Source: Bryobacterales bacterium (lineage in GTDB: Bacteria; Acidobacteriota; Terriglobia; Bryobacterales; Bryobacteraceae). From it: a stretch of DNA of 11,105 nt. Below, piece by piece: positions 1 through 8,134 of the stretch. Numbering within the stretch: the first letter of the stretch is position 1; every line of letters begins with the position of its first letter. Position numbers and translations under genes: made by a program. The stretch covers positions 1 to 11,105 of the forward strand of contig JADKID010000037.1 in the NCBI GenBank assembly GCA_016721425.1, written 5' to 3'. A model generated the notes under the pieces. That model had not been told where the DNA came from. It ran no database searches and saw only the letters and a program-made list of their open reading frames with translations.

Positions 1-782
1 CGTCGTCGTCCAGGGCAGGAATTCCGCTTCCCCGCCGAAATGGAGGCCCTTCTCGCGAACGACGGTCGTCGAAAGGGTCTCTACCCCTCCGGCCCCGAAA
101 TCCCGCGAATCAACTCAAGTTCTACGTCCACTTTTCCGGCTCTATGCACCGGCGAAGCCTGGGAAAACCTGAAAGCCCTGGACCACAAAGGCAAAGTCGT
201 GGAACTCGCCTTCATCGAAATCGATCAGGAGTTGTGGGACCCCGAAACCCGACGCCTCACCGTCCTCTTCGACCCCGGCCGCATCAAACGCGGCGTCCTC
301 CCCCGCGAAGAAATCGGCGCGGCGCTCGAGCCCGGCGCAATGTACACGCTAGTCGCCCAGTCCAACTGGCGCGACGCCCGTCGCGTCCCCCTCCGCGCCG
401 ATTTCCGCCACTCATTCAAAGTAGTGCCCGAGGACAGAACCCTGGATCGACCCCGCCAAGTGGCGAATACAGAGCCCCGCCGCAGGCACCCGCGAACCCC
501 GCGTCATCGACTTCGGCGAACCCCTCGACGCCGCCCTCGCCCTGCGTCTCATCACCGTGCCAACAAACCCCGGCAGCGCCGAGCTGTCGAATGCCGAACG
601 CCAATGGCGCTACACGCCGCAGACCGCCTGGCCCGCCACCCGCCAGACCATCCAGATCGATACAGCTCTGGAAGATCTCGCAGGCAACAAAGTCGGCCGC
701 CCGTTCGACGTAGACACCTTCGACCGCGTCACCGTCCGCACCAACCGTGGCCAGGTCACTCTTGCCCGCCCAACCGCGCTAA
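1..782 (+). CDS. Protein with SbsA-type bacterial Ig-like domain (5' partial, frameshifted)
   Basis: This is the 3' part of a larger, probably secreted or surface protein; no start is visible. Three frames must be joined. Frame 3 at about 108-150 reads NQLKFYVHFSGSMHR, the typical 'FS-x-pM' strand of SbsA/Big_5 Ig-like domains. Frame 1 at about 151-440 contains ELWDPETRRLTVLFDPGRIK and GAALEPGAMYTLV. Frame 2 at about 482-760 contains EPLDAALALRLITV and ends in DLAGNKVGRPFDVDTF. A further shift near 762 would give the short tail VTLPAQPR and the TAA stop at 780-782. The pieces run in a sensible order with no overlap, so this is one gene carrying indels. No enzymatic motif is seen. The family assignment rests on the 'FSGSM' strand and the repeated 'LEPG..YTLV' pattern. 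The exact function is unknown. Confidence 0.6.
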
Positions 783-798
783 AATCCCTTGCATCGGT

Positions 799-2073
799 AT
801 GCAGCCTCCCGTCCTCCTCTTTTCACCTCATTGCTACTCCGCAACACCCGTTGCTTCAAGGAGACAGAGGTGCCGCTTCACCCCCGCATGACCGTCATCA
901 TCGGCGGCAACGGCTCTGGCAAGACGACGATCGTTGAATCGCTCGCCTCGCTCACTCTTACGGCGATGACAGAAGCGCCTGAGTTCCGCTCGCAAGACCA
1001 CGGGGGGAGGTGGCGTTGTTGAGAAGGGCGCCAAAACCCCATCGCCCGCTGGACCAACCGTTCCCGCAGCCGCCTGCCGCAAGACCGGTATTTGTTCGCC
1101 TTACGGTCGCTACCGCGCGTCTTCAATCCGGACGCCGAACAGTTCTCCCAGCCGCGATGATCTGGAGACGCTCGTGGCCCACGCCCCGCGCGACCGCGCC
1201 ACCCACGCTCCGCCTACCCGACAATAATCTCTTCGCTGATCTCAGCCGCTACCTGACGACACTCCACGGCGCCATCAAGAGCGATCCGCGCCTAGCCACT
1301 GTCTGGGAGCGGTTGAACGTCAGCCTGCAAAACCTCGGCACCGGCATCACCGAAATCCGTGTCGTCAGCGCCAAATACAACATGGTGCCCGTTGTCGTGC
1401 GCAATGGCCTGGAGTTGGAGTTGCGGAACTCTCGATGGCTACCAGGCGTTTCTCGTCATTGTCTTCGACCTTCTCTTCGTTACCCCTACCTTTTCTCGCA
1501 ACTCAGACCCGCTCTCTGGCAACGCTCTCGTCGTAGTGGACGAAGTCGATCTGCACCTCCATCCTCGCTGGCAGCGCACCGCCATTCGCCAGTTGATGGA
1601 GTTGTTCCCAACACGCAGTTCGTGCTCACCACCCACTCGCCCGCCGTACTTCAAGGCGCCATCGATATGGACGATGCGTCGGTCGTCGTGCTGACGAAAA
1701 CGCCGCCGCGAACGAGGTCGTCGCCCGCAAGCTGAGCCCCAAGCTAACCCGTAGCCTGCGCGGCGCCGAGATCGGTTCGCTGCTGGAGGAGAAATTGTTC
1801 CACGTAAAATCCCGTTATTCGGAAGAAATGGGAGATGTCGAATCGACCGTCGATGCGCTGCAGGCAAAAGTGGCTGCCGGCGAGGCGACCGAGCGACCTC
1901 GCCGAACTCTCAAAGCACTTGAAAGGCTTTCAGAAGCTCGTAGCGGAAGAAGATGCCGCCGAGCCGATACGTCGCACGTGTCGAAGATCTCAGGGCGCCA
2001 GGAGGAGTTCGCCCAAAGTCTGTTGCGCGAGTTGCGCAGTTTGAAGGGAGCGGAACCCAATGAGAAAGCTTAA
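799..2073 (+). CDS. ptuA: Septu-like AAA/SMC-type ATPase (PtuA-like), frameshifted
   Basis: ATPase subunit of a probable Septu-type anti-phage system, reconstructed to about 425 residues from several frames. Walker A GGNGSGKTT is encoded at 903-929, after RNTRCFKETEVPLHPRMTVI, the usual N-terminal strand of AAA_21/SMC-like ATPases. The middle carries LFADLSRYLTTLHGAIK and NLGTGITEIRVV. The ABC signature LSDGYQ is restored near 1420-1445 if two short homopolymers each regain one base. Walker B is LVVVDEVDLHLHP near 1530, and the switch histidine lies in FVLTTHSPAV near 1617-1650. The C-terminal tail contains KLFHVKSRYSEEMGDVEST and is helical, as in ATPases paired with HNH partners. The start is uncertain: ATG at 799 needs one frameshift, and TTG at 789 is in frame with Walker A. 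The stop at 2071-2073 overlaps the next gene. The ATPase family is certain; the Septu assignment comes from the partner. Confidence 0.72.
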
Positions 2074-2569
2074 CCGCGCTCCCGCCATCCGCCCCGCCAA
2101 CTGGGCCCGAGTCGCCCAGAGCGCCGTGCCAGACGCTGCTGCCTTCCAGCAAGACGCGCAGGCGTTTGAAGCGTTGCCGTTGACCGACCCTGTCCGCCGT
2201 GCGGGCTTCATCGCCTACGCGCCGCAGTGCTTAAAGAGCAAGGGAGCTTATTCTTCAAATCGGTGGGGCAAGTACAAGAAGCCCATCGCCGAGATTTCTC
2301 ACTGGCAGTGCGCCTATTGCGAGTGCACGATGAACTCCGAGCGGGTCTGCCAAGTCGAGCATTTCAAACCGAAATCGCTCTTCCCTCTATCCGCCTACGA
2401 TTGGGATAACTCCTTTGATGCCAACGGCGACGTAGTCGGTATCAGGACAGACGCCAGCCAGACGATCACCGATTTCGAGTTAAAGCGGAAGTTACTCAAT
2501 GACGATCGGAGGTTGGTGATCAGCACCGTTGAGCAACAGCTCATCATAATAGCCGAGATCCATGCCTAA
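2060..2569 (+). CDS. ptuB: HNH endonuclease, TIGR02646/PtuB-like
   Basis: Probable nuclease effector of the Septu-like pair. The ATG at 2060 lies inside the last codons of the ATPase gene (14-nt overlap), which implies translational coupling. The 169-residue product begins MRKLNRAPAIRP, as TIGR02646 proteins do. It has the sequence AEISHWQCAYCECTMN with the CxxC pair at residues 84-87, then QVEHFKPKS with the EH dyad at residues 100-101. This is the zinc knuckle plus catalytic His layout of HNH nucleases of this family, annotated elsewhere as 'retron system putative HNH endonuclease'. The conserved YDWDN follows. The downstream zinc-ligand region is not clear and the C-terminus (residues about 145-169) looks atypical. 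Family members are often longer, so the end may be frameshifted. No reverse transcriptase is nearby, so this is Septu-like rather than a retron. Confidence 0.75.
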   Translation: MRKLNRAPAIRPANWARVAQSAVPDAAAFQQDAQAFEALPLTDPVRRAGFIAYAPQCLKSKGAYSSNRWGKYKKPIAEISHWQCAYCECTMNSERVCQVEHFKPKSLFPLSAYDWDNSFDANGDVVGIRTDASQTITDFELKRKLLNDDRRLVISTVEQQLIIIAEIHA

Positions 2570-2886
2570 ACCCCGCCCGCGGAGAAGTACTGGCGCAGGA
2601 GTTGCTGACATCGCGTCAACGATCCAAGGAAAACGCCCTATTCCACCGCGCTCAGTCGGTTCGTTGCAGTTCCATATCGGCAAGACTTCCGGTGTTCCGC
2701 CGAACTTAGCGACCGCCGCCCCTGCCATTTCGTTTTCCCAAAGAAAATCCAGTACACTGTAGGCCGTGTACCGCTTTGCCATCTGGAGAGCCAAGTTCTG
2801 CAACAATGGTGGGCACTGCGGGCGCATATTTTGTCCCGCCAAGCGCCACAATCACGAGCTGTTTTCACTTCCCAGTGCCGCTGAGC
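2570..2886. other. Gap between the HNH and NACHT genes; no convincing gene
   Basis: This stretch of about 317 bases lies between two convergent genes. The minus strand is open from 2851 to 2492 (119 codons; pieces such as VLDFLWENEMAGAAVAKFGG), starting 36 nt after the NACHT stop and overlapping the HNH 3' end. The plus strand is open from 2562 to 2762. Neither has a clear ribosome binding site, a recognised domain or a decisive codon bias, and the two are largely antisense to each other. The minus-strand ORF is the better candidate because it would follow NACHT on the same strand. No terminator hairpin with a T tract was found. Confidence 0.4.
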
Positions 2887-4685
2887 TCAGAAACTCTGCA
2901 AAAGCAATGGCGCAACAACCGCACCGAGACGGTCTAGCTTTAGAGCGGTGTCAGCGTCCGCTGGCGGAATCAACCGACGTAACTCCGGCTCCACCCCTTT
3001 CCCGCACCTTTTTGCCAGGAACCGTTGCCGTCTCCAGACACCGCGCCGCCATCACCACCGCCAATTGCCCTTCCGCCGCAACAACTCCTGAATCAACTTG
3101 CATCCACCCCACCGCCCGCCAGCCAGCCAAATGCTCCGCCACCACTCTTCCTGATAACGCCCGGTAAATTTTGCCAATCTCGGACATAGCCAAGCGCCGT
3201 CAAATACTCTGAAACGTCAAATGCGAAAACCCAAAGTAACCCGGCCGTTTCTTCCACCAATAACCCACTCCGGTCCCGAATCTCCGCCAGTAGCGCCTTG
3301 GCATCCAACTCCGCCGCCCCAAACCGCGGCAAAACGGCCTGAAAACAAGTAACAACCTCACCCTCACCCATCTCCACCAGGCCCACATCACGCATCTCCG
3401 GAGCCAGCCAGGTAAAGTGGTTCCGCTTCGCCAGAGCATCTAATTTACCAACAGTAGATCCCCCGGGAAACTTAGCCCGATCCCACTCCTATACAGCAAA
3501 CATCCGTGCATTTATCATAGAGAGTAACTCGATGCTCCGGAATCGATTTTCCCAGAAACCGATGCACAACACAAAGTATCGTGGTCATCAACGGATTTGA
3601 AGCCAACCGCTGCACCGCAGGCGTCCGCTGAATCCGCTTCTTCAAATCTCCGCCGCGGCCCTCGCCGCCCTGCGCCGAACTTTCCGAGGTGCGGACTCCT
3701 CCGCCAAACACCACTTATCCACAAACTCGTCCACCTCCGCCCCGGTCAAATTCCCGAGCGAATACCCAGTAAACCCAGCAATGGCGAGCCCTCCGCCGGC
3801 CGCGCCGTCACCACAAGCGCAACGCCGGCGCCTCCGCCGCCAGCTTCCCCAGTGCCGCCCGAAGCCCCCCGGCCACCGCCGGCGCGGCCTCATCCAGTCC
3901 ATCCACCAGCAACAACGCCCGCCCATCCAGACAGGCTTCTCGAACATGTGCCTCAGCCAACCCCACCAACCCGCCAATCGTCTTGTAAGTCAGCCCCGGA
4001 GAAGAAAGAATCCGCGCCGGCAAAACCACTGGCAGCTCATTCCGCGCCGCCGCTGCGTCGCCAGCCACCCAACCAGCGTCGATTTCCCACTCCCCGCCGC
4101 CCCGGTGATCAACGCCCGCGGCGTCTCGGCCAGCGCGTTTCCACCGTCATCCGCATCCGCATCAGGTCTTCAATCGTTGTCTTCCTTCGGCTGCGCCTCC
4201 AGGTGCAACGGCACAAACACCCGGTCCATCTCCAGCAGAATCCGATGGCTCGTCCCCAACCCGCGCAACTCAATCCGGCCATACTGCTCCACCACCTTGC
4301 GCCGGTACTCGTTCTCAATCACCGTCCGCACCCGCACCGCATCGCGGACTCCAGCGCCAGCGCATAGTCGCGCTCCTGGCACGGTCAATTTCCGTACTTC
4401 TCCACGCCCCGAAAGCCATCGTCAAAAAGCACGCTCTCCCACAGCCCCACCAGGCTCCCGCGTCTCCTGCAAATGTCGCCGCGGAATCACCACCGACCCG
4501 CGTGAAACAAGCGCCTCCAGAATCCGCGAATGCGCCTCGCGTTTCCTGCGGTTTTCCAACACAATCGGCGGAATACCTGCCGTCGCCGGAGCACTCCACG
4601 ATTTGCCGAACAGCGGGTCCACGACCTCTTTCGCCAGGCGCGCCCGTAGCTGCGCCTCCGGAATCTGTTTCGCTTTCTTGGCCAC
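2887..4685 (-). CDS. NACHT-domain NTPase, bacterial NLR-like (bNACHT), frameshifted
   Basis: STAND-type NTPase of about 600 residues, of the kind known as bNACHT anti-phage sensors. Read on the minus strand, an N-terminal domain of unknown type begins VAKKAKQIPEAQLRARLAKE and includes EYRRKVVEQYGRIELRGLG, the usual lead-in to NACHT. Walker A ALITGAAGSGKS follows (GAAGSGKS at 4080-4103), then Walker B RALLLVDGLDEAAP around 3885-3920, with the DGLDE form typical of NACHT. Next come the helical-domain sequences LASNPLMTTILCVVHRFLG and RVTLYDKCTDV (about 3500-3620) and the C-terminal RSGLLVEKRPGYFGFSHLTF (about 3200-3290), where NACHT proteins normally read 'FxHLTFQEY'. The tail LRRLIPPADADTALKLDRLG ends at TGA 2887-2889. 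Several frame changes are needed. The GTG start at 4685 is one option. An upstream ATG near 4712 is in frame but separated by a TAG that may be an error. No effector domain is recognised at either end. Confidence 0.75.
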
Positions 4686-4772
4686 GTCCCTCTACGATAC
4701 ATCGAACGCCATCCGGAACAGGCGAGGAGGCCCCGCTAGACGCCGATCTCGCGTGGGTGTATGTTCATGGCC

Positions 4773-4778
4773 AGGAGG
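4773..4778 (+). promoter_or_regulatory. Ribosome binding site of the mannonate dehydratase gene
   Basis: AGGAGG lies 12 nt before the ATG at 4791. It supports that ATG over the ATG at 4761, and it places the twin-arginine motif four residues into the protein, as expected for a Tat leader. The 105-bp space to the divergent NACHT gene (4686-4790) must hold both promoters, but no convincing -35/-10 pair could be picked. Confidence 0.6.
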
Positions 4779-4790
4779 TCCAGGAACGCC

Positions 4791-5845
4791 ATGGATCTAT
4801 CGCGCCGCAACTGTCTCAAAGGAGCCGCGCCATCATCCGCGGCGCCGAAGCCGCCGCCAAGGCCCCACCGCCACCAGCCCCGGCCGCTTCTACTCGCCGA
4901 AGTGCTCGGCAACCCCGAAAGCCGCGACGTCACGATCGCCCGCCAGGTCGGCATCAAGTGGGTCATCGCCAATGGCGGGATGGCCCGAACCCGAAAAGAG
5001 GATTACATCGAAGCGGTTCGTCGCCAGAAAGAAGCCTTCGCCGCGGGCCAGCATGCAGATCGCCGGGGTCGAAGGCCACCCGTCCGTTCGAAAAACGCTC
5101 GGCCTCCCCGGCCGCGACGAGCAGATCGAAAACACCGCGGGCCATCGAGGCGTTGGCGAAAACGGCATCAACATGATCTGCTACACCATGGCCGGCCTCG
5201 GCTGGACTCGAACCAAGGCGTGCTGGAACGCGGCGGCGCGCTCACCAGTGAATTCGACCTCGCCGCCGCCAACGAAAAAGGCCTCACCGAATACGGCGAA
5301 GTCAGTGAAGAGAAGATGTGGGCCAACTGCGAGTACTTCATCAAGCCGTGATGCCCGTAGCCGACAAGTTCAAAGTGAAAATGGCGCTCCACCCGGACGA
5401 CCTGCCGCTCAGCCGCTCCGCGGCATCGCCCGCATCATCAACAGCAAGCGCAACTACGAGCGCATCATGGCCATGGTCCCCAGCCCCTACAACGGCGTGA
5501 CGTTCTGCCAGGCCAATTTCCTGCTGATGAAGGAGGACATCTATTCGCTCGCCCGCGAGTGGTGCTTGGAAGAAGAAGGTGTTCTTCGTCCACTACCGCG
5601 ACGTCCAGGGCGACAAAACCCATTTCCGCGAGACCTTCCACGACAACGGCCCGACGGACATGGTGCGTATGCTCGACATCTATAGCAAGTCCGGATTCGA
5701 CGGCCCCATCCGCCCGGACCATGCCCCCGCCCTGGCCGGCGAAGCCGAGAACGGCAAATCCAGCGGCTACACGATCGGTGGCAAGGTACTCGCCTTCGGA
5801 TACATGAAGGGCATCATGGAAGCCCGCGGCTTGCGCTACGAGTAA
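4791..5845 (+). CDS. uxuA: Mannonate dehydratase (UxuA family) with Tat leader, frameshifted
   Basis: TIM-barrel lyase that dehydrates D-mannonate to 2-keto-3-deoxy-gluconate in hexuronate catabolism (EC 4.2.1.8), or a close relative. The N-terminus MDLSRRNCLKGAA carries the twin-arginine motif SRRxxLK, implying export. The body is pieced together from three frames: PESRDVTIARQVGIKWVIAN, GVEGHPSV, NGINMICY, MAGLGWTRT, GGALTSEFDL, YGEVSEEKMWANCEYFIK, MALHPDD, VPSPYNGVTFCQANF, VFFVHYRDVQGDKTHFRETF, GFDGPIRPDHAPALAGE and the end GYMKGIMEARGLRYE. Four expected metal ligands are present: His at 5390-5392, Cys at 5506-5508, His at 5591-5593 and Asp at 5717-5719. The length of about 350 residues fits the family. 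TAA is at 5843-5845. Other TIM-barrel sugar isomerases are possible, but the His/Cys/His/Asp set and the C-terminal segment favour UxuA. Confidence 0.83.
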
Positions 5846-5858
5846 CGAATCTACCCAA

Positions 5859-5893
5859 CCGCCGCCACCTCTCACGAAGCGGGGTGGCGGCGG
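5859..5893 (+). terminator. GC-rich hairpin after uxuA
   Basis: The arms CCGCCGCCACC (5859-5869) and GGTGGCGGCGG (5883-5893) are perfectly complementary over 11 bp. One more G-T and one more C-G pair extend the stem inward, leaving a 9-nt loop. The hairpin begins 14 nt after the stop codon. There is no T tract on the plus strand, so it may act as a Rho-assisted terminator or an mRNA-stabilising 3' hairpin rather than a classical intrinsic terminator. Confidence 0.55.
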
Positions 5894-6006
5894 CAACCGC
5901 ACCGGGTCCGGCAGAGCGCCATCAGCCGCGTCGTCTCCCACCCACCCATTCGGCATCCGCAACATCGCGATGGTCCAGATCGTTCTCAGCCAACCGCGAC
6001 CCAGGC

Positions 6007-7237
6007 AACACCTCACCCACCAATCACAACCCGCAGCCCGTCCCTCAGCCGCGACAACGTCCACCGCCCTCCGATAACGATTCACCCCAAACCCTCACCC
6101 ACCAATCACAACCCGCAAGCCCGATAGCACTCCTCAGCCGCGACGACGGCCCACCCGTCCTCCGATAACGATTCAACCAAACCCTCACCCACCACCACAA
6201 CCCAGCCCGATCGCACCCCTCAGCCGCGACAACGTCCCCCGCCCTCCGGTAACGATTCACAACCCTCACCCACCAATCACACCCGCAAGCCCGATCGCAC
6301 CCCTCAGCCGCGACACGTCACCGCCCTCCGATCACGATTCAGCGAAACGCCTCACCACCAATACAACCCGCAAGCCGATGGCACTCCCTCAGCCGCGACA
6401 ACGTCCCACCTACCGATCGACCCAGCCCAAAACCCTCACCAACTAATCACAAACCTGCAAGCCCGATCGCACCCCTCAGCCGCGACGACGGCCCACCGTC
6501 CTCCGATCACGACCCAGCCCAAAACCTCACCAACTAATCACAAACCCGCAAGCCCGATGGCACTCCCTCAGCCGCGACAACGCTGGCCCTCCGACCACGA
6601 CCCAGCCCAAAACCCTCATCAACTAATCACCAAACCCTGAAGCGATCGCACTCCCTCAGCCGCGACGACGGCCCACCCGTCCTCCGATCACGACCCAGCC
6701 AAACCCTCACTCACCAATCACAACCTGCAAGCCCGATAGCCTCCCTCAGCCGCGACGACGGCCCACCCGTCCTCCGATCACGACCCAGCCCAAAACCCTC
6801 ACCAACTAATCACAAACCCGCAAGCCCGATGGCACTCCTCAGCCGCGACAACGGCCCACCTGTCCTCCGATCACGATTCAGCGAAACGCCTCACCACCAA
6901 TCACAACCCGCAAGCCGGAGAGCACTCCTCAGCCGCGACAACGTCCCACCTGCCCTCCGATAACGATTCAACCAAACCTCACCCACCAATCACAACCCGC
7001 AAGCCCGATCGCACCCCTCAGCCGCGACAACGGCCCACCCGTCCTCTGATCGCGATTCAGCGAAACGCCTCACCCACCAATCACAACCCTAGCCTGATCG
7101 CACCCCTCAGCCGCGACAACGTCCCACCCGCCCTCCGATAACGATTCACCAAACCCTCACCCACCAACACAACCCGCAAGCCCGATAGCACCCCTCAGCC
7201 GCGACGACGGCCCACCGCCCTCGATCACGACCCAGCC
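6007..7237. repeat. Tandem array, 14 units of about 88 bp
   Basis: The 10-mer CAGCCGCGAC occurs at 6046, 6135, 6221, 6305, 6390, 6477, 6569, 6657, 6747, 6840, 6930, 7019, 7108 and 7196. The spacings are 89, 86, 84, 85, 87, 92, 88, 90, 93, 90, 89, 89 and 88. Each unit continues with a CCGAT(A/C)ACGA(T/C)(T/C)C block, a CCCTCACC(C/A)A block, AATCACAAcCCGCAAGCCCG and then GAT(A/C/G)GCAC. A partial unit precedes the first (from about 6007), and a degenerate relative lies at about 5923-6000. The last unit runs into the 3' end of the gene on the minus strand. The whole unit repeats, with no unique spacers, so it is not a CRISPR array. One strand is very C-rich and the other G-rich. Unit lengths are not multiples of three, although indel errors blur this. 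The array lies between two convergent genes and no known repeat family was recognised. Confidence 0.93.
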
Positions 7238-7275
7238 AACACCCCACCCGCCAAATAATCGCCAGACTCCACCCA

Positions 7276-8070
7276 TCACTCCCGCAAAGCGCCATCAACG
7301 CCCAAGCCGTCGTCGAGATATGTTGCGCGTAGCTTTGCGAACCCGGCGGCCGCGTCGTCTCCGCCCACCCGCCCTCGGGCTGCTGGCGAGCCAGTAACCA
7401 CGCCCGTCCCCGCGCATCCCCCCGCAGCGCAATCACCGCCACAGCCGTATCAAAGACCTGCGCCGGCGTCCCCGGATACTCCCCCCAGCCCCGTCCGATG
7501 TCCGCGCCCGCAGCAAGAACTCCCGCGCATCGGCCCGCCCCGGAGCCGCCATCAACAAAGCCGCCGCCTCCACAACACTCGCCGCCTGCCGCCTGCCCGC
7601 CAGCCATCGGTCGGTCAACGCCGTTTCCCGCCCGCAAGCCCGCAAAACCTCCCGCGCGAAATAGGTCGCCAGTACCGTCCCATACGTCGCCGGAGAACCC
7701 GCATCCACCGTCCAGGAGCCATCCGCGCCCATATCTTTCCCAATCACCCCCGCCGCCACACACCGCCTCCCGCCGCCCGGACGCCAACAGCGCTGCCCCA
7801 AACTGAATCCGCGCCAGCTTGTCGCTCACCGCCGGGTCCCCCGGTTGCTGTCCCAAATCGCAGGATTGGTGACCCATGCCGTCGTCTCCCGCAGCGCCGA
7901 ACCGTCCGGAACAACTCCCGCCGCTACAACGCCCGGCGCCCCGTCCTCGTTGTTGTGGCAGGAAAAACAGCCATTCTCGCCCGCCACCGCGGAACTTCCC
8001 TCGACAGATACGCCACCGCACGCTCCACCGGAGTCAACGCCATCGCAACGAGCAATAGTTCTCCCAGCAC
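7276..8070 (-). CDS. CxxCH-containing terpenoid-cyclase/prenyltransferase-like repeat protein, frameshifted
   Basis: Probably an exported protein. The N-terminus VLGELLLVAMALTPVERAV looks like a signal peptide followed by the first helix. Next comes AYLSREVPRW and, after a frame change, ENGCFSCHNN, a CxxCH haem c attachment motif. The rest resembles the alpha/alpha-barrel repeats of squalene cyclase and prenyltransferase-like proteins: RETTAWVTNPAIWDSNRG, GSWTVDAGSPATYGTVLAT, AREVLRACGRETALTDRWL, AREFLLRARTSDG, ARGRAWLLARQQPEGGWAET and SQSYAQHISTTAWALMAL. At least four frame changes are needed. The start is uncertain (GTG 8070 or ATG 8043). The end is also uncertain: a one-base shift gives the TGA at 7276-7278, whereas the uncorrected frame stays open to 7146 and reads into the repeat array. 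Substrate and partners are unknown, and no cyclase DXDD motif was identified. Confidence 0.65.
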
Positions 8071-8134
8071 GCCTACTTGTTTTTCCTTCGCTGCCGCTGA
8101 CTTTCGCGGCGTCCAAATCTGGCCCCCTCCCACT

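Noticed and set aside
799..2569. Retron with an ATPase/HNH effector
   Set aside because: The ATPase/HNH pair matches some retron effectors, but there is no reverse transcriptase sequence on either strand in the window.
2562..2762. 66-codon plus-strand ORF after the HNH gene
   Set aside because: No ribosome binding site or known domain, and it lies antisense to a longer open frame. Could be a frameshifted HNH tail but cannot be supported.
3715..3723. TTATCCACA, a perfect DnaA box
   Set aside because: Single copy inside NACHT coding sequence (encodes VDK on the other strand), with no cluster of boxes or AT-rich unwinding region nearby.
3781..5685. 634-codon plus-strand ORF, the longest in the window
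   Set aside because: Its first half is antisense to the NACHT gene and very rich in Pro, Arg and Ser. Its second half only picks up pieces of the mannonate dehydratase in one frame. It is a chimera caused by high GC and frameshifts.
5465..6085. 206-codon minus-strand ORF
   Set aside because: It is antisense to the 3' half of the mannonate dehydratase, which has clear catalytic motifs on the plus strand, and then runs into the repeats.
6045..6269. Repeat-encoded protein (minus-strand ORFs such as NRYRRAGDVVAAEG)
   Set aside because: Unit spacings are not multiples of three and the frame changes between units. There is no start signal or recognisable fold. Only a corrected sequence with a constant 90-bp unit would revive this.
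6007..7237. CRISPR array
   Set aside because: The whole unit is repeated, including the parts that would be spacers, the period of 84-93 bp is long, and no cas genes are present.
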